Assembly (NCBI RefSeq): GCF_012489685.1 | Contig: NC_080044.1 | Location: 28,934,369-28,998,368, forward strand | Length of the DNA: 64,000 nucleotides | Reading direction: 5' to 3' | DNA from: Lotus japonicus | Lineage: Eukaryota; Streptophyta; Magnoliopsida; Fabales; Fabaceae | In this document: positions 29,201 to 37,554 of the stretch, piece after piece | Layout: each line of letters starts with the position of its first letter | How positions within the stretch are numbered: the stretch's first letter is position 1 | Notes under the pieces: model-generated | Told to the model about the DNA's origin: nothing | What the model saw: only the letters and a program-made list of their open reading frames with translations | Database searches by the model: none | Program-made: the position numbers and the translations under genes

Positions 29201-30274
29201 TAAGGCTAAAATTGATTCCGGCGGAATTCCGGCGACATAACGGAAAATCTAATCCGGCAGAAGTGATCTTGGGCACATATAGAAGAGGTTTAGAATCAGA
29301 AATGAAAGATTCAGGATAGTTTTGCAAAAACCCATAAACTATCCGCTCAGAAAACTCTACAGAAAAGCTATGGTAAAAGCGATCAGAGGTAAGGATTAGC
29401 GACTATACCTCGAAACCTTGAAGTAGCAACTGATTGATCGACGATCAAGCAAGTAATGAAGAAAAGCTCTTCTTCCTCTTCCTTCTATGGAGCTCGCGGC
29501 CTTGGAGAGAAAATGGAGGAGTTTTGTGTTTTTTTCTCACTTGCTTGCTATATATAGAAAATGGTAATTCGCGGGAAAATGAAAGTTTCGCGAATCTGAT
29601 TTTTCCGGCATCATTCTCCATGAATTCTAAGATAGGTTTTGGCAAAGGAATTCCTAAGCTAAGAAGATGTCTCCTTGTATTTTTGGCAACTAATGCAAAG
29701 TCGGTGCAAAGTCGGTGTAAAACTATTTTACCCGATAAGTTGCTTTTTGCATCGAATGTCGGAATGGAAAACTTCCTTCTGAAGAAAGATTGAAATCATC
29801 AAGAGAAATGGGTGTATGCGTGTAGAATATTCATTTGAAGCTCTGAATAGAAAAAGTCTTCATTGTCGGTTGATTCTAGGGTTTTGACATACCAGGGATT
29901 CGGTTTCGGCAAACTTCCGATGATTGGAATCGGACGTTCGTAGATTCTAGAGTTTCGCCTCGAAACGATTGTGATATATGGAAAAAGAGAAGTTCTAACA
30001 TTTCTCTGAAGATTTTTGGAATTAACTTCCGTTGTGCCTAAAAGTGAAAATTAGCTATATACTAGGGTTTCTGACCTAGGTTTAAGCGTAAAACGATCGT
30101 GCTATAACTTTTATCGATCATAATGCAATCCTTGAACTTTTCCTGAACTTTCTCCTTCATAAATATAGTTCATTTAATAAACTTTCGTTCAGGTTTCCCT
30201 TCACATTACATCAACCCTAATCGTGAATAGGAAGTTTATTCACTTAGCATAAACTTAAAAACTCGGGCCTTACA
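26240..30274 (-). mobile_element. Tekay-family solo LTR, CTTGG duplication
   Basis: One 4035-bp LTR lies between CTTGG at 26235-26239 and 30275-30279, with no internal region. TATA box TATATATA on the minus strand at 29549-29556. Splice-donor-like TGCAG/GTGAG on the minus strand at 28656/28655. The LTR ORF is destroyed (the ATG at 26883 meets a stop after five codons). It is inserted in the Tat protease-reverse transcriptase region. Confidence 0.93.
27596..27955 (-). repeat. ~36-bp tandem repeat with a 3-unit higher-order period
   Basis: About ten units of AAGGTCTCACGCCTCAGTG plus a variable 17-18 base tail. Tails alternate in a fixed order (GAGTATCACGCATTCAC, AAGCTTCATGCTGTTCAC, AAGGTCCATGCTTTCC), giving a ~110-bp higher-order repeat seen three times. 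This points to recent unequal crossing-over or slippage within the LTR. Frames reading through it are artefacts. Confidence 0.88.
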
Positions 30275-32340
30275 CTTGGTCCTTGGTGAGTCTAGGCTCG
30301 ATTTCCAGTATTCCTCTACTGGTAGCGTTCATGTCCCAGTCCTCGTCATCCCAGCTTGCCTTCTCTTATCCTACGGGATTCTTCGCCCTGATTTCTCCCC
30401 TTCCTTTCGTCGTCGTCGCTCTGGCTCTGTGCTCCCAAACGCTCTTGTTCGCCTTCACCGCCTTCAGACGTCCCAACCTCGTGGCACCTGTGCCCGTCGC
30501 CAGCTCCTTTTCTGCCATACAGGTTGAGGCAATGGCTATGGCACTTCCTCGCCCCCTTTTGGTGTACTGCCAGTTTTCCTATCCTTCCGCAAAGTAAGGG
30601 ATACTTTATCGCAAGGTGGGCCGTAGATATCACTGCATGGAGGCAATTTAAGGTACCTCGCCCTATGATGACGTTATAAGCTGCCGCGACTTGTAGGACC
30701 AGATATTTTATCCTCAAGAGCTCGGCGTGCTCGCCCACTCCGAAAACTGTATCCAACTCTACATAGCCACGTAACTGAACTTGCTTCCCGGAGAAACCTA
30801 CCAAACTTCCCGCGTATGGCTTTAAATCCTTGTCTGTCAGCCCCATCTGTCTGAATGCGTCCTCAAAGATTATATCCACCGAGCTGCCCTGGTCTAAAAG
30901 CACCCTCTGTACATTGAAACCTTTTATTCTTACTATTACGACTACCGGATCGTCCGTATGGGCCTTGATTCCCTCGAAATCCGCGGTGGATGTCACTATT
31001 TCTGGATGTGGGCACCCAAATGGTTCTGGATACACCTGTACCGATGTTGTCGCCCCCACTGTCTCCCGGCCCGCCGCCGATACGTCGTTACAAACTTCGA
31101 AACCTCCAACGATTGTGTTCGTTGCTTCAATCATTCCTCCGCCCTCGCCGCTATTAGCTTCTTCAAATTCCTTCCCCTTCGCCTCTTGCGGCCGTTTCTC
31201 CCTGATCAGCTGCCTGATTCGTCCCTTCAGCATGAAACAGTCGATGGTGTTATGGCCCTCTAGGTTGTGGTACTCACACCACCTCGGCGGATTCCTCGCC
31301 TTGCTTCCGGGGTCCTTTCTGCGCTCGCCGACTCTGTTCATGTTCTCAATTTCCGCCTCGAGAAGTAACTTTGCTAACTCCTTGTTTGAGCATCCCTCCG
31401 ACCTCATTCGCTGGCTTACCTTCGCTTCTCGGCGAGGGCACCAGTGCTTTCTATCCCTCGTTTTCGGGCGGAGTAGCTATCCTTTATTCTTCTTTATGAA
31501 CCGGCCAGCTTCCTCAAACCTCTGCTCGTGACTTGCTTCCTTGTCTTGTATCCTTTTCCTTGTCAGCGACACCTTTGCCACTCGTTCGCCCCTCCTCTCG
31601 TGCGCTTGAATTTCTTCTTTTAAGATGTAGTTCTGCGCTCGGGCGCGGACTTCCACCATTGAGCATGCCAGCTCCCTACTCAGCTCCCAATAGAATTCTT
31701 CCTGGGCCAAACCGCCTTTGAAAGCGCACACGCACACGCGTGGCTGCAATTCCTCGAACCTCGCGGATACAACACTGTATCGTTTCACATATTGTTTCAA
31801 GGTTTGACGTTCCTCCTGCCGAATACCAAACAGATCCTCGAACGTCCTTGCAGAGACATGGTCAAGGAATTTTGATGAGAAATCACGGAACTTAGCTATG
31901 GATCCTGGAGGCAGATTCGTGAACCGTTCCTTTGCTGCGCCTCAAAACGTTGATGGAAGCATCCTGCATTTCACAGCGTCGGAAACCGTGTACTTCGCCA
32001 TCTTCGCATCAAAATGAGACAGATGATCCTTTAGACTGGTTTGTCCGTCGTACGCCTCCAACACGAGGTTCGTCATGCCTTCCGGGACAGTCACCTCTCG
32101 TACTGCCGCCGAGAAAGGCTTGGTTCCGGCCGTAGCCGCACCTTCCTCCTCCTCTTGATTCCACTGCCGAAGGTGATAGTACCTCAACTGCTCTTGTAAA
32201 CACTCATTTTGCATCTTCAAGTCGCCACTTAACGCTCGAGGTGCTTCTGCACAGCGATGTCTATCCAGCCTCGCAGTGCGCGGGGAAGAAATGTAACTTC
32301 GCTCTGGTTCCTTGCCACGTCGTCGGTGAGATGGCTCCAT
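30275..32340 (-). pseudogene. Tat gag and protease, decayed
   Basis: From the ATG at 32340 the minus frame encodes Tat gag: coiled coil (KMQNECLQEQLRYYHLRQ), YDGQTSLKDHLSHFDAKM, then after a stop at about 31941 QYVKRYSVVSARFEEL. It passes a second stop at 31477-31479, a zinc-finger variant C-x2-H-x4-H-x4-C (WCEYHNLEGHNTIDC) near 31270, and protease VLLDQGSSVDIIFEDAF near 30890, with YNVIIGRGTLN and a HRCHEV block. A frameshift near 30480-30350 ends the open frame. It cannot give a full protein. Confidence 0.82.
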
Positions 32341-32545
32341 CAGGTTCTATTGACGAACCAAGAATTCAACCACAAGCCTCTGAATCGCACCAATTTTCAC
32401 AGAAACATGAACTTCTCGAAATCAAATTGTGAATCGCGCGGGAACCAAATCACGATCCATCAAGAAAAACTGGAGAGAAATCGCACTAAGAAACGAGCTT
32501 TACTCAACCGAATCACGATCCACATAGTCCGGGAATCGAAATCTA

Positions 32546-32566
32546 CCATCCCCACAGATAGCGCCA
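32546..32566 (-). other. Primer binding site of the Tat element
   Basis: The minus strand reads TGGCGCTATCTGTGGGGATGG two bases after the LTR end. TGGCGCC...GGGGA sites are usual in Tat/Athila-type elements; I do not fix the tRNA. Confidence 0.7.
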
Positions 32567-32568
32567 AA

Positions 32569-32891
32569 TGTTCTGTGCTAGAATATAGAGAGGGAAGTTA
32601 GTACCCAAAGTATGAGGAAAGTGATGTGAATGCTTAGAGAGAGAAACTCTAACTGCTTAGAGAGAGAAAATATAACTGAATCTCAATGCTGCTATTTCTC
32701 CAATGAGCTAAGAGTCCTTTACAATTGGTAACCGCTCCTTATTTATAGATTCGGGAGTTGGGCTTTGGCGCCTCTATCCTATCCAAATGGGCCAATAAGG
32801 CCTCGGGAAAGGAGGCCCAAGGTCATGGCGTGTCCCCTACCCAAGGTCAGGTCTCCTGGGCGAGGGACCCTAAGGTCTCGTCCAGTCCACA
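32569..32891 (-). repeat. 5' LTR of the Tat element
   Basis: On the minus strand it runs from TGTGGACTGGACG to CTAGCACAGAACA, 323 bp, adjoining the primer site. TATA box TATAAATA at 32747-32740. The 5' boundary is set by the TG/CA rule because the other LTR is not in the window. Expected duplication AATTA (32892-32896). Confidence 0.7.
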
Positions 32892-33652
32892 AATTATTTG
32901 AAAAATAGTTCAATTCCCTGTGATGTAGCCTATTAAGAAACGAAACAGATCTTGTCGATGATGTATTTTTGAAATTGTGGATGATGTGTATGCAACTATT
33001 GATCATTTAAATCTTTATGAAAGGCATGTCAATGTTGTTACTATGATAAGAATCATGATAAGAATCATGGTGAAACATATAGCTTTCATTTTCTTTGTAC
33101 TCTTTGCTAAATTTCAAATGACATCTATAGTGGTGCAATATGTTACTATGGAAAAGTATGACATCTTCTCTTTCCAAAAACAAAATAAACCAAACAAATC
33201 TTCATAATAGTACTGACAAATGAATTAGGTTTATCATAGTGAAGAACAGAAACAAAGCTCCTCAAAATTTCACTACAACTCAAATGCTTAAAATGCTGGA
33301 AATTATTATGTTAATTGGGTCTTCATTCTGTTAAGGTGACTACGATCTGGGAGCGCTACTTCACCATTAAATCTTCTTCAAATAGCTGCTCGATAAAAAA
33401 TTCTGGTTGGACCAAATATTGCAGCTATATATTTGTCAGTAGTGCCTACATCGGTGAACAGCACATATATTTTATAAATTACGAAATAACTAAATAGTAA
33501 ATTTTAAAACACTAATTTGTCAATGAAAAATTATACACGCATCATACCTGGGTTCATCTTTACTTTCCCAAGCTGGATCAAAATCACAGCTCCGTGTGCA
33601 AGACCAGCGGAGACGAAATCAATGTATTCGTCAACAAAGTCCCTTATCAAAG
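32892..33652. other. Non-repetitive spacer, possible old host sequence
   Basis: AT-rich sequence between the Tat LTR and the S4 LTR with no resemblance to other parts of the window. Except for the exon-like pieces at 33445-33652 I see no gene; the short open frames are not convincing. Confidence 0.6.
33445..33652 (-). pseudogene. Exon-like fragment, possibly an RPA70-like OB-fold gene
   Basis: On the minus strand 33652-33548 encodes FVDEYIDFVSAGLAHGAVIL followed by IQLGKVKMNPG and a donor CCAG/GTATG. A 102-nt AT-rich intron ends GATGTAG/GC at 33446, and the frame continues for ~22 codons (TTDKYIAAIFGPTRIF) to a stop. The pattern (aliphatic strand ending VILIQLGKVK) resembles plant RPA1-like/DUF223 OB-fold domains, a family often spread by Helitrons. 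S4 cuts the exon at 33652; the rest would lie beyond the window. Family assignment is tentative. Confidence 0.35.
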
Positions 33653-34915
33653 TGAAGGTATGAAAAACGATAGAAAGGGGGGTTTGAATAGCGTTTTACA
33701 ACTAAAAACTCAACCCACTTGAGATTTAAATAAATCTTTTCAAACACTAGTGAAAAAAGTGCAGAGATAAGAGATAAGGAAAACACACAAATGATTTTAT
33801 CCTGGTTCGCTTGAATAAATCCCTCAAGCTAATCCAGTCCACCTGTTAAGGTGATTTCTTCCTTCTTAGAATGAAGGCAATCCACTAATCAGAGTTTTGT
33901 TACAACTGCACTTGCTACTTGCAAAAGTGACTAACAATACATTGACTTAGCTATCACTAAGATTCACTCTCATAGTCTTCTTTAGGATCCGATCAACCTT
34001 GATCTCCTAAAGGTAAATCAAACAACTGTTTGAATGTTTTTGGGTTTACAAATAAGTGCTTCTTCAAAAGCTGATAGTAAACACACTTAGTTCTATTTGA
34101 AGAAAGATTGCTAAGAAGATTTGAAATATTTCTTGCGCGTGAATAGGTTTCTTGGACGACATCTTTCAATCTTCAGCCTCTTTATATACTCCAAGGATTA
34201 GGGTTTGAACGTTGCATGGAGATGCTACCGTTGGAGGACAGATCTGGAATTTCCAAGTTCTGCTATGGCTGAATCAGTTAGTTAAGGTCGTCAGGAATGG
34301 TACAATTGCTTTTGTACTTTGGATAGCGACATGACCTTCAACCTTGTTGACTTCTGATCAGAGTGATGCTTCATCTTGGAACTTGTTAAGCTTGATGATC
34401 AGAGTCAGAGGGAAGCTTGGATACTCTGACCTTTGTACCTTCTGCTTCTGGACTCAGAGGAGAAGTACTTGGTCTTCAGAGCCAGCTTACTCTTGGACTT
34501 CAGAGTCTTCACTACTCAGCTTTTGATGCTTCAGAGCTTCTGATCCTTCAGAGCGTCTGATCTTTCAGAGCGTCTGATCCTTCAGAGCTTCTGATCCTTC
34601 AGAGCGTCTGATCCTTCAGAACGTCTGATCGTTTAGAGCTTCTAGTGAGCTGAATCCATATCAGAGCTTTGTAATCTTCAGATCTTATGAAGCTTGATCT
34701 ACTGTTCAGATTGAACTTAGTACGTGCGAAAGCGTTGCAGAGGTTACTCTTTGAGCATTGTGCTTCTGATTCTTGTGAGATAGGTCCAGAGTCATGGCCT
34801 GTTATTTGAACACTCAGAAAACAACGTTAGAGTACCATAATTGTTCATACTTAATAGTTAACTTGTAATCATCAAAACATAGAGTTGTACTACTAGATCA
34901 AAAGTTGATCTTACA
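33653..34915 (-). repeat. 3' LTR of Sirevirus S4
   Basis: 1263 bp on the minus strand, TGTAAGATCAAC to CATACCTTCA. Longer than the S1 and S2 LTRs, partly from a 17-bp tandem repeat. Confidence 0.92.
34531..34632 (-). repeat. 6 x 17-bp tandem repeat in the S4 LTR
   Basis: Six units of TCAGAGCGTCTGATCCT (plus-strand reading), the reverse complement of the S0 repeat at 642-709. Confidence 0.88.
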
Positions 34916-34920
34916 ATCTC

Positions 34921-36139
34921 TGAAGGTATGAAAAACGGTAGAAAGGGGGGGTTTGAATAACGTTTTCAGTACAAAACTACCACCTTAAAGATTTATACAA
35001 ATCTTTCGAGAACTTAGGTGCTAAAGATAAGAGATAGAAAAGCACACAAGGATTTTATCCTGGTTCACTTGATAAATCACTCAAGCTACTCCAGTCCACC
35101 CGTTAAGGTGATTTCTTCCTTCTTAGAATGAAGGCAATCCACTAATCAGGTAAGAGTTACAACTGCACTTGAAACCTACAAGTGACTAACAATTACACTG
35201 ACTTAGCTCACACTAAGATTCACTCTCTTAGTCTTCTCTAGGATCCGATCAACCTTGATCTCCTAAAGGAACTAAACAAACTGTTTATCAAGGAAATGTT
35301 TACAAGAGATTTGCTTCTAAAAAGCTGATAGTAAACACAATGAATTTCAGATGAAAGAAAGCTTAGAATATTTTGAATATGTCTTGCGCGTGTGTATTGC
35401 TTCTTCTTAGTTTCTTAGCCGCTTCTTTCAATCTTCAGCCTCTATATATACTCCAAGGATTAGGGTTGAGCGTTGCATGGGAAATGCTACCGTTGGAGGG
35501 CAGTTCTGGAAAATCCAGCTTCTGCTGTGGCTGAGAACGTTAGGTAGGTCGTCAGGAAGGTACACTTGCTTTTGTACTTTGATAGCGACTTGACCTTTTA
35601 ACCTAGGAGACTTCTGATCAGGGGAATGCTTCATATTGGAACTTGTGAAGCCGGTTGATCAGAGTCAGAGGGAAAGCACAGATCCTCTGACCATTGTATC
35701 TTCTGATTCTGAACTCAGAGGGAAGAACATGGCCTTCAGAGTTTCTTGCTTCTGGACTTCAGAGTTTCCACTATTCAGCTTCTGGATCTTCAGAGTCTTC
35801 TACACCATCAGAACATCTGAACCTTCAGTGTTTCTTGGCTATCAGAACTTCTGGATCTTCAGAGCTTCTAGCGACTGAGTCCACATCAGAGTTTGTATAG
35901 CTCCAGAACTTCTGAAGCTTTTCCACTGTTCATACTGAACATGGTGAATGCGAAAGCGTTGCTTGGGTTACCCTTTATACACAGTGCTTATGATTTGTGT
36001 GAGATTGAGTTGAGGTCAGAGCCTGTAAATAGCACACTCAGAAAAACACGTTAGAGTACCACAATTGTTCATATCAAAAGGTTAACTTGTAATCATCAAA
36101 ACATAGAGTTGTACTACTAGATCAAAACTTGATCTTACA
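34921..36139 (-). repeat. 3' LTR of Sirevirus S2
   Basis: 1219 bp, nearly identical to 45180-46398. Abuts the S4 LTR with five bases between them, so the pair mimics a tandem LTR. Confidence 0.95.
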
Positions 36140-36153
36140 ATCTCCCCCTTTTT
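36140..36153 (-). other. Polypurine tract of S2
   Basis: The minus strand reads AAAAAGGGGGAGAT directly before the 3' LTR. Further tracts occur on the same strand near 36310, 36620 and 36690. Confidence 0.88.
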
Positions 36154-36836
36154 GATGATGACAAAACTAAGATTTTTGATGAACAATTCTTAAACATTAA
36201 ACTGAATTCACTTAGAGTTTAGAGATATAGAATAAGACTTATCCTGATGTGAATAGTTTATCTTGCTCATTCTGAATTCAAGTCACTGCTTGATTCTGAG
36301 CTTAGCTCCCCCTGAATCTAATACTTGATGAAAACGTTAGTAAAGTCTAGATTCTGAGCTAAAACATATAAGAGTTCAGAGTGAAAAGCTTATGACATAG
36401 ATGAAAAACGAATAATCAGAGCGCATAAGTGATCAGAGTCATGGACAAGGTATCAGAGTCTTGGGTATCAGAGTCAACTTAGAATCACTTCTGAAGAAGT
36501 GAAATGTATTCCTTGTATTTGCCCAGTGACACATCTATGGTCATGAAGGTGGAACTCTTAAAATCTCCAAAATAAAAATAAGTCACACTAACACATCTTA
36601 CACATCAAAAACTGGGTGTACTCCCCCTTTTTGTCATAAGCAAAAAGCTTGGGGTGTGAAAAACTTAGCTTGAAGTACAAGGTACTCCCCCTTAGAGAAG
36701 GTCTAAGTTGAAAGAAAATGAAGACGATGTAAGAATCAGAGTTAGGCGATAATACGTAGAAGAGTTAATGCAAGGGATGAGCGTTTACCACCGGTCAAGT
36801 GAGTAAATAGAAGGGTCAGTTACCAAGAACTTAACC

Positions 36837-36889
36837 TCGAGAAACTGTAGGAGCATTAACTTTCAGAGAGAAAGTGAAGCCTATAAAAA
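36837..36889 (+). promoter_or_regulatory. Antisense promoter, copy C
   Basis: TCGAGAAACTG (36837-36847) and TATAAAAA (36882-36889), 57 bases before the ATG. Upstream GTTTACCACCGGTCAAG (from 36783) is shared with S1 and S4. Confidence 0.65.
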
Positions 36890-36945
36890 ACGTTGGAGAG
36901 AAAGGTAAGCTTCACACCTCGAATAATTTTCAGGAAGAAAATAAA

Positions 36946-37338
36946 ATGGCATCATACAGAATGGCATTAGAAGAGCTCAGAAGGAAGGCGTTTGAGGAAG
37001 ATATGTTCCTCAATATTAGACATCCCGATGGTACAAAGACCATACAAGAGCTGACGAAGACACTGCTGGAAGAAGATCTTGGTCCAGAGATGGAGAAAGA
37101 TCTGAAGGAGTTCCTCTGCTTCGTGGAGGAGATTCAGGGGCTTTGCCGGCGGGAGCTGAATCTGCTGGAAGAGAAGGAGACTGTGGAAAAGAGACTTAAG
37201 ACGACAGAAGAGGGTCTAGAGAGAGATGAGCTGAGCATCAGACTCGGCAACATAGAGTATACACTGGATCGTCTGGAGAAGGAAAGAGTGGAGCAGCGCC
37301 AAGAATGCAGAAGAATGAGGAAGGATCCTCCATTCTAG
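36946..37338 (+). CDS. Small antisense coiled-coil ORF, copy C (S2)
   Basis: The intact 130 aa ORF starts MASYRMALEELRRKAFEEDM and ends CRRMRKDPPF. It lies on the plus strand, antisense to S2, between the env-like gene and the 3' LTR. Predicted mostly helical: a short N-terminal helix, FLNIRHPDG loop, then helices rich in Glu, Leu and Lys with FVEE. The codon pattern against copy B is dominated by synonymous change. A GTG-started extension to 36874 would overlap the TATA box and is rejected. With its own TATA box and AATAAA it looks like a complete gene carried in reverse by the retrotransposon. Function unknown. Confidence 0.85.
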   Translation: MASYRMALEELRRKAFEEDMFLNIRHPDGTKTIQELTKTLLEEDLGPEMEKDLKEFLCFVEEIQGLCRRELNLLEEKETVEKRLKTTEEGLERDELSIRLGNIEYTLDRLEKERVEQRQECRRMRKDPPF

Positions 37339-37394
37339 ATATAGGGAATAATGTATGATGGAAAGAATTATGATGTAAACATAGAACAATTATG

Positions 37395-37400
37395 AATAAA
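37395..37400 (+). terminator. Poly(A) signal of the small ORF, copy C
   Basis: AATAAA, 57 bases after the stop and before the convergent env-like stop at 37555. Confidence 0.55.
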
Positions 37401-37554
37401 ACAGGTTTTGCAAACATATGTGACACAAATATATATAGATAGATGCATATAGAATCACAAACGAACAAATGAAAATAAGTAAATAAAAAAGAAACAGAGT
37501 TTAACAAAAAGGAAAACAAAGTAAACGAAAGAATAAAAAGAAGAGATCCTAAGA

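Larger units (their letters stand above)
1577..32891 (-). mobile_element. Tat-like Ty3/gypsy element, decayed and interrupted
   Basis: This minus-strand element survives in pieces: 5' LTR 32569-32891, primer site 32546-32566, gag-protease 32340-30275, a short piece before reverse transcriptase 26183-26239, and the 3' non-coding part with antisense accessory ORFs 4359-1577. Perfect 5-bp duplications around the inserted elements (CTTGG and CCCCA) show these pieces were once contiguous. Tat assignment rests on the gag zinc-finger variant, the protease motif DQGSS, the small 323-bp LTR, the TGGCGC primer site and a GAGTTTTTTAACGAGGCA motif on the minus strand near 4010. Reverse transcriptase, RNase H and integrase are missing. 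The 3' LTR lies beyond position 1. Confidence 0.8.

Noticed and set aside
30830..31531. 233-codon plus-strand frame over the Tat gag-protease
   Set aside because: Antisense shadow of the Tat gene; no recognisable domain.
33653..36139. Two adjacent LTRs as a tandem array or a recombination product
   Set aside because: The ATCTC duplication at 34916-34920 and 46399-46403 shows they belong to two elements, S4 and S2.
36874..36945. N-terminal extension of the small ORF (also 22541-22594)
   Set aside because: Starts at GTG, overlaps the TATA box and is not shared by copies A and D.
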